Shown piece by piece: positions 45,599-58,684 of a stretch of 64,000 nt of DNA. Origin of the DNA: Grammothele lineata (taxonomy: Eukaryota; Basidiomycota; Agaricomycetes; Polyporales; Polyporaceae); assembly GCA_002150815.3 (NCBI GenBank), contig NDFF03000180.1:47287-111286 (forward strand), given 5' to 3'. The translations under genes and the position numbers were made by a program. The notes beneath the pieces were generated by a model. It was not told the origin of the DNA and searched no databases. It was given only the letters and a program-made list of their open reading frames with translations. The first letter of the stretch is position 1. Each line of letters begins with the position of its first letter.

Positions 45599-47185
45599 TT
45601 TGTTTTTGACTCGAGTTTTGGAGGAGTCGTTTCTTGTTTCTTGTAATGGTAGACGTGGCCCGTTTACGTCCTGTATACTCTCAAAGGAGGAGTTGAAAGT
45701 GATCGAGCCGCGTTGTCGCATTTACGAACTGTACTCCCGAATGTCATGTACGATTTTTACTGTCAATGTTAGATCTCTGCCCCTCCATCTACATTGACTG
45801 CCTCCAACTTGTGTATGTCACTCTAATTCCGTTCGCGAGAAATGGTGTGACTGGCAAGCCTGCAATCCCAATGGCCTACTAGCCAGTGGCCCGTATTCGG
45901 AGCGCGCGCTTGGGCCTTGTCTATTGTTACTATTGAAACTCCGCTTACGTCCGTTGAAGCACTGGTCTATTCGTCATAGTTCTAAAAATAACAAGAATTT
46001 ATGAAATTACAAGCGTGACGCAGCCACCGATGGTCGGATCCTTCAAGGTTTGATCCCCTCTTCGAGGACGCCGACGCCCTGTTGTGACTTTCGAACGATG
46101 ACAATCCTCTGCTTTTTCATTATGCCGCCATATCAAACCTGTGACAGAGGTTGGTGCAACGCGCTACTCACCCAATTCTCACCTTCCCGATTCAAGAATA
46201 GGGACGCTGAGTATGGCATCGGCGGTGCAACATGGCCTCACGAGCACCATCACCGTTTGGATGCCGTTGGCCTAGCGCTGCCAGACTTACGTTGAGATCG
46301 TCTGATGGAGAGGAGTCTTGCGTATGTATGGCATAGGCGTGTGTCCGTCGAGTGGTGCTACTGGTGCGTATCATTTCTTTGGTTGAGACCCCGCATAACG
46401 TTGACTCCTTCAAGTTGTTCGGTCCGGCTGTTTTAGGGTTCTGTGGCCTGGCAGCGTACTAGAAGCAGCTCGTCGATTTACCACCAGGAGAGAGTCGCAA
46501 CGCCGGAGCCGTAGAGCGAGCGCCGAAAAACACGGACAAACGCTTACTATCTCGCGACGATCCCACCTTAAGGCCGCGTCAATGCTCCCGATCCGACGTC
46601 TATCGGATGGAACAGCTATGGATTCGCGGTCCCACAACCCCGCTGTCTTGACGGCATAGTGCGTTGATTTTAGCACAGAACCTTGAGTGAGCGGTCCGAC
46701 AGACGTGACGAACGCTCGCGCAAGACCGCCTCGGGTCTTCGGTGCATATCCAAGAATAACGCACGACACACTCAGCCTATGCGAAAATCCCGCTGCTCCG
46801 GTTTCGCGTTGTGGACCGTACGACCCCAGAGGAGAACTTTACTCCACCAAGCAACTGATGACTTGTCATCGTGTCTCCGGGTCCTTTTGTGGGCGATCGG
46901 TCCGATGGAAATCGGTTGCGATGATCAGACATTTCATCCTACGGCCTCGGCCACCATGCCTTGTGCAAATTGCGGTAAGCCTCCTCATTACGTAGCGCGT
47001 TTCATTGGAGAATCACCGCAGCGTATCTGACCTCTAATCCGCGTTGGTTCAGAGACTGTCGAACGATTCCTGCTCAATCATGCAACGCACGCGATGATGT
47101 GTGCGTCCCTGACGGCGATAGATAACAGTCGTATTTTGTCGAGCTCGCGCGTCCCATTCGTCCTTCCCGGTCGCCGCAACTCACT
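45599..47185. other. 1.6-kb spacer between P450 copies 2 and 3
   Basis: Contains the 3' flank of copy 2 and presumably the promoter of copy 3. No reading frame with P450 or other domain character, no RNA gene and no repeat is visible. Confidence 0.6.
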
Positions 47186-49281
47186 ATGTCGAATTCTGCA
47201 CTCCCTCTTCCCGTGACATGGCAGTGGGTGCTGCTTGGGCTGGTCGTTGGCCTCGCGCTGCACTTGAGATCTCTGCAGCAGCGTCGCCGCCTCCCTCCGG
47301 GTCCCACACCACTCCCTTTCCTCGGCAATGCTCTCGACTTCCCCCGCAAGCACAACTCTATGGAGTTCCACCAGCTGGCGCAACGCTATGGCGAGTAAAC
47401 TAACGCATGGCGAGAAATGGCGACCTGTACTGATGATGTTTCCAGGCGACATGTTCTGCCTTAGTGCGTTTGGCCAGCCCACGATAGTGTTGAACTCGTA
47501 CAAGGCAGCTCGCGAACTCCTGGACAAGCGATCAACGAACTACTCCGATCGGCCTCAGTCCATCATGGCGGGGATGTACGTTCATGGGCCAGTTTCCGAT
47601 GGCCTCGTGATTCTAACGTCTTAACAGGACGGGAATCGACATCCTCTTCGGTATGCAGAACTACGGTAATAAGTGGCGGCTGCATCGGCGCGTCTTCCAT
47701 CAGTCCTTCAATACGGACGCTCTCCGGCGCTACCAGAACATCCAAATGGAGTCTGCACGGCGACTCGCAGCTGCTATTCTCAGGAATCCCAAAGACTTGG
47801 CCAAGCAGACGAAGTTGTGAGTCGGCCCCGCTCGATGAAGTACGAGCGATATTCTAATTTTGCTGCGAAACTTCAGCCTTTTCGCGTCGACGCTGATGCG
47901 CGTCACATACGGCATCGATTTGGAGAAGGCGGATGACAAGTACTTCCACATGGTGGAGAGCGTCGCGGGTGTCCTGGACGAGATCGGCGTCCCCGGCCGT
48001 TTCCCGGTTGAAGTGTTGCCCGCTCTGCGATACCTTCCTTCGTGGTTCCCTGGCGTACAGTTCAAGAAGTACGCCGCGGACGCTAAGGAGGGAGTGCGCA
48101 ACAGTCTCAACGAGCTGTACAAAGCGGGCTTGGAAGCCATCGTACGCCTCTTCTTTGCGCTCGGAGATCCTGTACTTACGCGCATTCGCACATATAGAAA
48201 GCTGGCACTGCAGAAGACTCGTTCATCTCCAACCTCCTTGAAGACACCAGCACCTATGACGCCGAGAAGGGCGAGCAGGACGTCGAGTCGTTCATCAAGC
48301 ACATGGCAATTACGGTCTACACTGGTGCGTGCTCTCGTCATTCATTACCGACCCTGGCCCTGTCCTGATCGCCGTGTCCCTGCAGGTGGCGCCGATACGG
48401 TAAGAGCGCGCTTCTTCTCCCACCAAACCTTGTGAGATCTGACTGCGCCATCAGACGTACACGGCATTGAAGGTCTTCTTCTTGGCGATGGCGATGTTTC
48501 CCGACGTCCAGCGGAAGGCGCACGAAGAGCTCGATCGTGTGATCGGCGGCGACCGTCTCCCCACTTTCGAGGACCGTGACAAGCTGCCGTATGTCGCTGC
48601 GCTCTTCAAGGAGGTCCTTCGGTGGCATCAGGTCACGCCCATCGGCCTCATGCACTCCGTCGTCAACGATGATGAGTACAACGGGTACCTCATCCCCTCG
48701 GGAGCTATCGTGATCGCTAACCTTTGGTACGCTCTGTCTTCCGTGCGAGTCGCACACCTGATTGCTTATTTCTATGCACTCGTAGGGCCATTGCTCGGGA
48801 CCCCGAGTGGTTCCCTGATCCCGACGAGTTCAGGCCGGAGCGTTACATTGACGCAAACGGCAAGCTCGATGCCCGCAAGGGTGACCCTATGGACTTCGCG
48901 TTCGGTTTCGGTCGCAGGTTCGTCCTCTCTTCGCGTCGTCTCATCCGCTCAAGCGACCCATCGTGCTCATGCGTCGGTCTGCCCTTAGGATCTGCCCTGG
49001 ACGACACTTCACTGAGGCTTCGCTCTACATCTATGGCGCGTCCTTCCTGCAGGCGTTCAAGATCGGCGCCCCGCTCGATGAGAATGGGAACCCGAAGAAA
49101 CTTGGACACCGGGACGACACGCTCACCATTATCTCGTACGCCTCTCCCTCTATTGCGCGTAGGGTCTGCATGATTGATATGTCTTCAAATCTGCAGGCAT
49201 CCCGACGTATACGACTACACCATTAAGCCACGCACTCCGGGCATCGAGCAAGCGGTCAATGAGGCACCTCGGACCGCATGA
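47186..49281 (+). CDS. Cytochrome P450 monooxygenase, array copy 3 (with a GC-AG intron)
   Basis: 521 residues. Exons: 47186-47390, 47446-47575, 47628-47816, 47877-48141, 48198-48324, 48386-48399, 48455-48726, 48786-48917, 48989-49135 and 49197-49281 (1,566 nt). WRLHR is at 128-132, GGADT at 306-310, EVLR at 363-366 and haem Cys447. The first intron begins GCGAGT instead of GT but sits at the exact position of intron 1 in all five paralogues. Reading through it meets a stop at once, so GC-AG splicing is needed for a full protein. The linker before the I-helix (AEKGEQDVES) differs from the other copies and is one residue shorter. Everything else indicates an intact enzyme. Confidence 0.95.
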
Positions 49282-52073
49282 GTGAACACGAAACGATACA
49301 CGCACGGAAGGTCACGACCTTACGTCTCGGCGGACGCATTTGAGCTTCGCGGTTTGTTGAGCACGAGTAGATCTGAGTCGCTTTTGTACTGAGATGTACC
49401 ATTCGAGAGTCATGTATGAATGAATGTCTGTCATAGAACTATTGGCTAGAACTCGTATATGGCGAGATTGGTCGTAGTGCTTTGCTCACCTCCGGCCTGG
49501 GAAAAGTCAAAAAGGCAAGCGTTTGGTTTGAGCGTCTATATCCCTCGCAGCCTGCAAGAGCCTTTAGCGCCTATAGCGTTCCTCCGGGTCTCCCCTGCTA
49601 CCTCTTGTTCTAATGGCGTTCTTCTCCCATAAACCGACTGCGGCGGCCTTTTCAAAACGTGTCGCGCGCTGGACAGCTGATTCGGACCCCTCCGCTCGAC
49701 ATGTACTTTAACATGCAATATACCATGCGTATGGCGACGCGATTGCAGAACATCCAAACGCGCTCCAAGAGTTCGACTATCCTTGAAGTAGTCCCCTCGA
49801 TCCAAGCTGCGTTCGCAGACTTCGACGGTAATGACTACTAGTGCACGTCGTAGTTCCAGGGAAGGCGGAGAAAAGGTGAACCGTTCTCATCCGGATAGCC
49901 ATGGTAAGCGAGCGCAAATGTGATTACTGAGGTGACGCGGCGTCCTGAGCGCGTTCCCCAAAGCATGCAGGGGTTCGAGCGAGGACTTGGAGGGCGCGTC
50001 ACTCGCCATTGGGGAGATGCTCGTGCTGGACTGTTTGCTGTATCCCGACAGGATGGTATTAGGCAGTATCAAATGGGTTCGTACGGAGTGGAACAGCAGT
50101 GAGTGTACTTCCACAATACCCCTCGCTCTCCCCCCCTATTCTCAGTTGTACACACTCTCTATCACAGCTTCCCGCGCACCGTCGTGCTGAAAAGTGGTTC
50201 GTAGGCACTGGACTTCCGCAGAATGCCGGCCTCCTGCCATCCCTCTCGCAATACAATGTGTATCTCGAGCCCTCCACACATGGCCATAGTAACCCACTGC
50301 ACAAGCCAGCAACGAGCTCATGGAAGAATGCTAGACGAACCTCGCGTTTCCCTCCACAGGTTCATAATCCATCCTCAGTCCACCGCGATACTGTGAGCCC
50401 TTGCAGTCGCCCGTACCCGCTCTGGTGTTATGCCTAACGTCTATCCCGGGCAGAGCGGTCTAAGACCATCCGTCTTCGGAACTTGGAGGAACGCTATGGA
50501 CATTAGGAGATGGGGCATTATGATGTGTCGTGAAGTACAAGTTCGCCATTCGTGACTTATGACATGGTGCAGTGGAGGTGATAGGTTGGAACACGTACGT
50601 GCGATAGTTCTCATCCAGTGTATTCCGCGCTCACTCGCGATGTTGGTTGCATGGGCCACAGGAGGGACATATTGACAGGAAGAGCGTGGCACGTGCTAGA
50701 GAGCGCTTACGCCATCTCTAGTGCGCCTGCGAGCTGTGGAGGGATGGCTAGATTGAGGGGGGTTGAAGGGGCAGCCATGCTGTAGGCACCTGGTATATCG
50801 TTTTTTGCTAAGCGCTAGGATAGAATCCGAGCCGCTCGAGCTTTCCCCAAGTTCGAGGTCAGCAAGCCAGGAGTTCACATCCCGATTGTTCGGAGCAAGC
50901 GTCTGCGAAGGCATAGTCAGACCACCTCGCGCGACTCGCTCAGTATATTTCCGTCATCCTAGGCATCATGCTCGCCGGCGGGTCCGCGTAGACCAGACGC
51001 GGGGATGCCCCGCGCACTGGTACGATACGTAACTTCGGTGAGATCCCTCTTTCGCCGATAGCCGTCTACGACTTCTGAATGCTCCCGGTTCCAGGGCGTG
51101 ACTCCTGACATCTCATCACTCTCGAGCGCTCTTAGCTCATTCCACGGATGGAGCAGCATGCCGTTACTGATAAAGGGGGCCTCCAACCCTCCACGGTGAG
51201 GCAAAAGTCGAACGATGTCGCTGAATGGAGCGTCAGCTGATACACGCTTGTCCGTAGGGTAGGCTCCGGCGCGCCGGAGGTTTCTTCCATGAAACGATGC
51301 GCTCTCAGCCTGCGGCGTGCGGTCAGGAGCGGAGTGTGACGAGTTCAATCTGGCCCACCCTGGGCCCGTATGATAGGCAAACTTGTTCTCCGATTCACGG
51401 TAGTCACACGAACCCCAGCGCCAAATCCTGTGACCGCCGATCCGAGACTATCGGTGGAGGAACCGTCGATGAATCTGTGGAGTTTCGCCACCGGCAGGAT
51501 CGTACCACACCGACATTGTAAATGTTCTGTTTGGTATTTGCTGCAACGAGGAAAGTCTCTAACAACCGCTCAATAGGTAAATCATTAACTAGTCTGCCTA
51601 TTGGCATATCATCATTACGGCATGCGGTGGATCTAACATCGTCACGTCTTGTACACGTTCTTGCGGCGTCTCGCATGTGGATCTATTGTCCATTGGCGAG
51701 GGTGGGTCTTCTTTACGGGCTACCGCAGGAGCCTCGTTGCTGAATGTGAGATCAATAGGGTAACCGCGGGTTGTTTGCTTGCCAGATATCCCAGGCGCAT
51801 CATGGGCGTCTGCTGCGCTGGAGCGTCTCCTCGCCCCATGCGAATCGTGTTGCGTTCTAGTCGTTGCAAATCTTACGCTCGGAAACGCACCACAGCCGTT
51901 TGGCCGGCCTGTCGGACCTCTGATCGACTAATGCAAAGTATTGGGTGGCATCACGCCTCTTCCACTGAAGAGATATAGGATCATATTTATAGTGTCCAAC
52001 GCGAATGTATGCGTCGAGCTTCCCCCGCCCTCCTTGACCCTCCGACCACGCGCTCGCCTTATTCCGACGAGTC
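49282..52073. other. 2.8-kb spacer between P450 copies 3 and 4
   Basis: No recognisable gene on either strand. A TATA-like word (TATTTATA, 51984-51991) lies about 82 bp before the start of copy 4 and may be part of its promoter. The long spacer may mark a lost copy, but I cannot see a convincing P450 relic in it. Confidence 0.55.
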
Positions 52074-54175
52074 ATGTCTTCTCCTATCCCTTTGTCGTGG
52101 GAGTGGATTCTCCTGGGAGCCATTGTCGCCTTCGCTCTCCATATCCAGTCCCGTCGGAAGAGCGTTCGTCTCCCTCCTGGGCCCCCGCGACTCCCTTTTA
52201 TCGGCAATGCCCTTACAATGCCTCGGGAGGCTCTAGGACCAGGGTTCCAGAAACTCTCTGCACAATACGGTATGCGATCCACGTTTTGACTATCTCCGAT
52301 GGCGTGCTCACACCTCACGCACGTCTAGGGGATGTGGTGTACATGACGGAGTACGGTCAACCCATCGTCCTTTTGGGGTCATACAAGGCGGCCCGTGAGC
52401 TGCTAGACAAGCGGTCTGCAAACTACTCCGACCGGCCCCGGTCGATCATGGCAAAACTGTGCGTATCTCATGCTTCTATCGCAATCTCTATTCGGGTCTG
52501 AAGGTCTGGGAACAGCACCGGCCTCGACTGCCTCTTCTTCTTGGAAAGCTATGGCAACAGGTGGCGACTCCACCGCCGCGTCTTCCACCAGTCATTCAAC
52601 GCAGACGCTATCTTGAAGTACCGGTCTATCCAGGCGACGTCCGTGCGGCGACTTCTGCTAGCAATGCTCAACCACCCGGAGAGACTGGCGAAACACATCA
52701 GTTTGTGAGTAGGCCTCAGCTCGTGCAACACGACATGTGGATAACACCCGATCCGGCGTGTGACAGCACCATCGCGTCGACGCTGATGCGTGTTGCGTAC
52801 GGTATTGACCTGGAGAAGGCCGACGACAAGTACTTCCACATGATCGAGGAGATTGCAGGCGCAGCCGAGAAGATTTCTATTCCTGGAGAGTTCCCCGTTG
52901 AGCGAGTGCCCAGCCTGCGCTTCCTCCCTGCATGGCTTCCTGGGGGCGGGTTCAAGAAGTGGGCTGCAGACGCGAAAGCGTACGCCAAGGCGAGCTTGGA
53001 GGAGCTGTTTAAGACGTCCGTGGACGGTCTGGTGAGTTAGCTATCCGTGGTGTGCTGAAAACTACTTGCTGATGCACCTCGCGCGTGCAGAACAGCGGCA
53101 TTGGGAAGGACTCCTTCGTGTCCCGCCTCCTCGACGATGTCAGTGCCTACGATGTCACCGGCGCAGGCGAGCGCGATCCCGAGTCGTTTATTAAGCAAGT
53201 TGCTATGTCTGTCTACATTGGTACGGAGTTCTACCGCTCAAACTGAACCCTCGCTGACTATGACGTCATACAGCTGGTTCGGATACTGTGAGCGGAACAC
53301 TTGAATGAATCAGTGTTACAACGATGGTTGCTAACGTCCCGACGCCGACAGACCCACATTTCGTGGCAAGTTTTCCTCCTTGCCATCGCGATGTTCCCAG
53401 AATGTCAGCGCAAGGCGCAAGCGGAACTTGACAGCGTGACTGGGGGCGATCGTCTGCCCACCTTCGAGGACCGGCCACACCTCCCCTACCTCAACGCGCT
53501 CCTTAAGGAGACCATGAGGTGGCATACTGTTGCGCCAATCGCGGCCCCGCATTGCACCGTCAACGACGACGAGTACAACGGTTACCACATCCCTGCCGGC
53601 ACGAACGTCATCCCTAACGTTTGGTAAGGCTAATCCTATTTGTGATCGACTTACATGATCTTACCGCTGCGTCTCTAGGGCTATCGCTCGCGACCCTGAG
53701 CAGTACCCTAACCCAGACGAGTTCATCCCTGAGCGATTCCTCGATGCAAACGGTCAGCTCGACCTCAGCAAAGGTGACCCATCGGACTACATGTGGGGTT
53801 TCGGTCGCAGGTACGTCCTTCGCCCCTGTTCGCGTTCGCGCTGAGCTGCAGCACACCTCATTTCCTGCGTGCACAGAATTTGCCCCGGGCGTTACTTCGC
53901 CGACTCTTCCCTCTTCATCTACTCTGCCTCCATCCTCCAGACGTTCAACATCAGCCCTCCGCTCGACGCGGACGGCCGCCCGAAGAAGCTGGTACACAAC
54001 CCTGCGACAGCCGGTGTTGCTGCGTAAGTTATTATTGGTTGATACGACGTCTGCATATGGACTCACCAAGGGCGTCTGCTCAATTAGACACCCCGACGTT
54101 CACGATTACACCATCAAGCCACGTTCTGCGCGTGCGGAGCAGCTGATTTTGGAGGCGCCCATTGCGAACCTGTAA
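52074..54175 (+). CDS. Cytochrome P450 monooxygenase, array copy 4
   Basis: 520 residues. Exons: 52074-52269, 52329-52458, 52516-52704, 52767-53031, 53091-53220, 53274-53287, 53352-53623, 53679-53810, 53877-54023 and 54088-54175 (1,563 nt). The anchor helix is WEWILLGAIVAFAL and the hinge PPGPPRLPFIGN. WRLHR is at 125-129, AGSDT at 304-308, ETMR at 361-364 (other copies have ELLR, EILR or EVLR) and haem Cys445 in WGFGRRICPG. The J-helix region is unusual (AIAMFPECQ, DSVTGGDR), and the substrate-recognition region before the meander reads AAPHCTVND. These differences suggest a shifted substrate range relative to its neighbours, which is inference. Confidence 0.97.
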
Positions 54176-55412
54176 GGCTCACGGCCAGTGGTTGTAGAAG
54201 CTCAGGCCGCGTCACTGAAGTTCGCAAGGCGTTCACATACGAGAAGATATCTGGGGTGTCTGCACGAGATTACGAATAGTACTGTAGTTGTAGCAACTGA
54301 CACGATACGACACGTCCACTCCACGTCGGAGTATGTGATAGATACGTTCATAGAGCTTTGGAAGGTACCACTGAGTAACTCGGTGAGATGTACAGCACAT
54401 TCAAACTCAGCTTACTTCAGTAAGTCATAGTCCAATCGCCGATTACCCTTGATAAGCGCCCTACCACAACGTAAACCGCAGTCGCTTCGAAATTTGAGCC
54501 TCCCAATCCGGGCGCCGATGTGTGCTGATGCATGACAGACAGTTCTCCCGGAACCACTTTGCTGTGGTGGACACCACTCTCGAGATTTCTCCTGTAGAAA
54601 CTATAGACTCTCACACGTCTTCTGGTGAGCCAGCGAAGTTTCTTATCGTCCTTCCTATCTGACCGCGGTCGCTCTCAGCTGAGAATAAGCTCTACACTTG
54701 CGTTGCTACGTCTCCTGGCATTTCCGTGGTACTCACGAAACCTAGTATGAGAGAAATTTGCACTAGAAGACCACCGGACGTCGGCGCATACCGACGCGCT
54801 TCTCCTTAATGCCGTGGGGTTGACAGGTGAACTCCCCAGGTGATGAGCGGAGGACGATCAAATGACGCTCAATGTGGCATTGGGGGTTGAAGAAGTCGAC
54901 ACTCATGTGTTGATATCTATAACACATGTCAGACTGCCTATGCCTAACTTTGTTCCTTGGTGCAACCTGTTCACACGTACCTGGAACCTCGGGCGGGCTA
55001 ACGTAAGCTTCAACAGATTCTGGCCTTCAACGTGGACGCGGAGCAATCTATGAAGATTTCTGTCCGGCGAAGTTGAGTGGCCGCCGCCGCTAGGGGTACC
55101 TTCAAACTCGAAGTGAATACGCGGAGTCGACAAACAGCCTCGCCTGAGGTGCCGGCGCTGTCATATCAAAACAAAACACGTTGATTATACGGTCAGTGAA
55201 TAGGCATGACGTACCGCCTGGTCCCGGGTAAAGCGGACTCAAGCTTGCCTTGCAGCAACGCACATCTGTCTACCGCAAGAAGCCCGGAACATCGTTATCG
55301 TCAGTCAATAAAGCGCTACCAACGTAAGTGAGGGTACTTCTCCCGACGTCCGAATGTTATAAATACCCCCAAGGCTTCAGATCCTCACCCTGCCTCACAC
55401 ACACGACACGTC
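54176..55412. other. 1.2-kb spacer between P450 copies 4 and 5
   Basis: No intact gene. Around 55018-55068 one frame reads FNVDAEQSMKISVRR, which loosely recalls the exon-3 segment FN.DA....IQ..S.RR of the paralogues and could be a decayed fragment. The match is too short to call. The promoter of copy 5 with a TATA box lies at the right end. Confidence 0.55.
55358..55365 (+). promoter_or_regulatory. TATA box of P450 copy 5
   Basis: TATAAATA lies 47 bp before the ATG at 55413, followed by a pyrimidine-rich stretch (CCTCACCCTGCCTCAC) where transcription may begin. It is the best-formed core promoter among the six P450 genes. Confidence 0.7.
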
Positions 55413-57540
55413 ATGCTCACCGATAGCCCATCCTCGTGGACGTATGTCGCACTCGTTGTGTTCGTCGTCTTGGTCGCCCACAGCCGATCCCGACAGAGGC
55501 GCTACCGCCTCCCTCCGGGGCCACCACAGCTTCCTCTCATTGGAAACGCGCTCGATTTTCCCCGAAAGCACCTTGGACAAGACTTCCAACGCTTGTCGGA
55601 GCAATATGGTATGACATTTTGGCTTGTCGTTGCCAGGGCTCGACCCATCTAATCGAGCTTTTCGCTGAACGTCAGGCGATATCGTTTACCTCAATGCTTT
55701 GGGACAACCCATGCTGCTGCTGGGGTCGTACCAAGTCGCACGCGAGCTACTAGACAAACGATCCGCGAATTACTCCGACCGGCCTCATTCCGTCATGTCC
55801 AGATTGTAAGCTCTCTCACAGGCCCTCTACAACCGCGGCGCGGCGTTCCGAACAGGAGCTCACTGTAATCTCATCAGGACCGGCCTCGACTGCATGTTTG
55901 TTTTAGCGAATTACGGCAACCAGTGGCGGCTTCATAGGCGCGTCTTCCACCAATCCTTCAACGCCGATGCCGTCCAGAACTACCGGCCGATTCAGCTGAA
56001 GGCGGCGCGAAAGCTGCTGCTCGCGATGCTACAGGCTCCCCAGAAGAACCTGGCAGCGCAAATCAAGTTGTGAGCAGCTACGCGGCACGATATCCAGTGT
56101 CCATCTCGGCGGCTGTCTGACTATTCTAATGCCTCTCTAGCTCCTTTGCGTCCACACTCATGCGCGTCACGTACGGCATTGAGCTCGATGAGCGTGACGA
56201 CCAGTACTTCCGCATGGTCGAAGGTATTGCGGCGGTCGGAGAGAATATCGCGGTTCCCGGGCGATTCCCCGTAGAGTCCATGCCCATCTTGGACTATCTA
56301 CCTTCGTGGTTCCCAGGTGGTGGCTTCAAATCGTATGGCGCAGAGGCGAAGGCCTTCCTCGACAACAGTCTGAACCAACTGTACAAGACAGCTGTTGACG
56401 GCCTGGTAAGGCGGCTCGTATTGGCCGACAGAGTCTAGGCTGACAGGAGGAAATCACAGAATACGGGCATTGGGAAGGATTCCTTCGTCTCGCGTCTCCT
56501 CGACGATGCGAGCGCGTATGATCTCAAGAGCGGAGAAGAGCCTGATCTAGAACAGTTCATAAAGAAACTCACCATCACGATATACAGTGGTGGGTGCACT
56601 TGGCTTATATGAATGACGACATACTGAGTGCTTCGCTTTCCTCAGCGGGCTCGGATACTGTTGGTTTTGTTTACTACTAGGCACTTCGCATTCGCTCATA
56701 AACACTTCTGACGTACTCATAGACGTACACGGCCCTCCAAGTCTTCTTCCTGGCGATGGCGATGCATCCGGAGATCCAGCAGAAAGCGCAACAGGAGCTC
56801 GACCGCGTCGTCGGGAAGGACCGTCTTCCGACCTTCGCGGATGAAGCGTCTCTTCCATACGTGAACGCGATACTCAAGGAACTCCTGCGCTGGCATACGG
56901 TGGCCCCAATAGCACTGCCTCACCGCGTGGTCGCGGATGACGAGTACAACGGGTACCACATCCCGGCGGGAACGATCGTCTCCGTCAACGTTTGGTCTGT
57001 ATCTTCCGTTTTCAACACGTACACTCCAGCTTATGGAGGAATGAATCTCCAGGGCAATCGCGCGTGACCCAGACCTCTACCCCAACCCAGACGCTTTCAT
57101 ACCTGAAAGGTTCCTCGACGCGGCCGGCCGGCTCGATCTGAGGAAGGGTGACCCCGCGGAGTTCACGTTTGGATTCGGCAGGAGGTACACCCACGGATGG
57201 TCTTGACAATCGTACTTTGCTCACGCAGCTCGCTTGATCCTTGCAGGATCTGCCCCGGCCGGTACTTCGCGGAGGCATCGCTCTTTATGTACGCGGCTTC
57301 TATCCTCCACGCCTTCACCATCAGCCCGCCACTTGACGCATCCGGGGCGCCGAAGAAGCTCGAGCACAGCACCGAGACGATGCGAGTTGTGGCGTGAGTA
57401 GGCCGATTACGCTGAAAATGGACAGTAATGGCTAAGTTATTCCACCCCTTGACAGCCACCCTGAAGCGCACGACTACGTCGTGAAGCCGCGGTCGAAGCG
57501 CGCGGAGCAGCTGATTCTGGAGGGACGCCTGAGCGCCTGA
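55413..57540 (+). CDS. Cytochrome P450 monooxygenase, array copy 5
   Basis: 520 residues. Exons: 55413-55608, 55676-55805, 55878-56069, 56141-56405, 56460-56589, 56646-56659, 56723-56994, 57053-57184, 57247-57393 and 57456-57540 (1,563 nt). Exon 3 is one codon longer than in copies 1-4, a trait shared only with copy 6. Together with the common LGQDFQRLS and KRAEQLILE segments, this makes 5 and 6 the youngest pair. WRLHR is at 125-129, AGSDT at 305-309, ELLR at 362-365 and haem Cys446. The micro-exon donor is GTTGGT. The N-terminus lacks the Trp-rich start of copies 1-4 but keeps one hydrophobic anchor helix. Confidence 0.97.
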
Positions 57541-58684
57541 GCAGTGCTTCTCTTCTGTGGAAGTACGCCGACAGGATGTGGTACATGTCTCCAATGCTCG
57601 TCTCTAGTCCCCACTGATATCAAGGAAATCCGACCAAAGAAAATCCAGAGTACATAAGGAAGGCGAAGTGCGATTTCATGGAAGCCATAGTCGTCGGAAG
57701 TCATTCGTGTTTCGTTCGTGATTGTACCTTTTATCGACGCTGTTCTGGGGAACGAAATCTTTCTATCAAACAATACTGTTTCATAGAGCTTGATAGATTG
57801 TTCGTAGCGCGAACACGCTAGGGCATTAAAGTGAGGTGAGGATATTGTATTTATGGATCGCTTTCTCCGAACAGGAGGCCAGAGTGCCACGAAGCGCTGA
57901 GTACGTGATGCACCTTCTGATCAGCTCCAACATATCTAGTTTAATACTTCCCAGGTCACAAGTCGTCATACGAGCATGCAAATCCGCTCCCGGCGCGACA
58001 CAGCAAAATTGTATGTCGACTGAAGGATAACTCACTCGTCTTGAGGCTCTCGTCTCCCGCCACCAGGTTTTTCCAACCAGAATCATCGTCGGTCCGCTCG
58101 AGGTCGGTAGAAAGTACGGAATGTGTTCGACTAGAGTTGACATTCTCGGCACTGACGACAGCCAAGTGACAGGCGGTAGCGACCCGTTTCTACAAAGCGC
58201 TGCCCTGGCATCATATCGTGAAGATTATGGTCCTCCCGCGCACGTCATACGTCCACTGGCAAGGCGCCTCGATGAATAGGTCAGCGTTGCCCGTTTCAAC
58301 CTATTATGAACGCGGTGCTCAATATAGCTTGCACAAATCGTAGCCGTTCGCAATCGTCGCTACTCCCGTGCGGCTGAAGTTCCGGTCCGACTGCTGGCGT
58401 CGAGCACTAACCGTGCCGCTTGACAGACTCCCGCTGTCACGACGAGATCAAATACGTAGAACGTTATGTAAGTTGAAGCGAGCGAAATATACTGATCCAT
58501 TCGTTGGAATAGAACCCGTTTGACAATGACGCGAGGCTGAAAAACTGTCACCATTGGCCAGTTGGAGCCGACCAGTGATGTACGCGCCACTTCTTCGAGT
58601 CCTTCGCCTAATTCCTGAACTCGATAAATGAACGTGCGCATCTCTAGCGTATCCCTATACTCGCCTCATCCTCAGCACGCCGTC
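57541..58684. other. 1.1-kb spacer between P450 copies 5 and 6
   Basis: Holds the 3' flank of copy 5 and the promoter side of copy 6. I see no gene, RNA or repeat. Confidence 0.6.
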
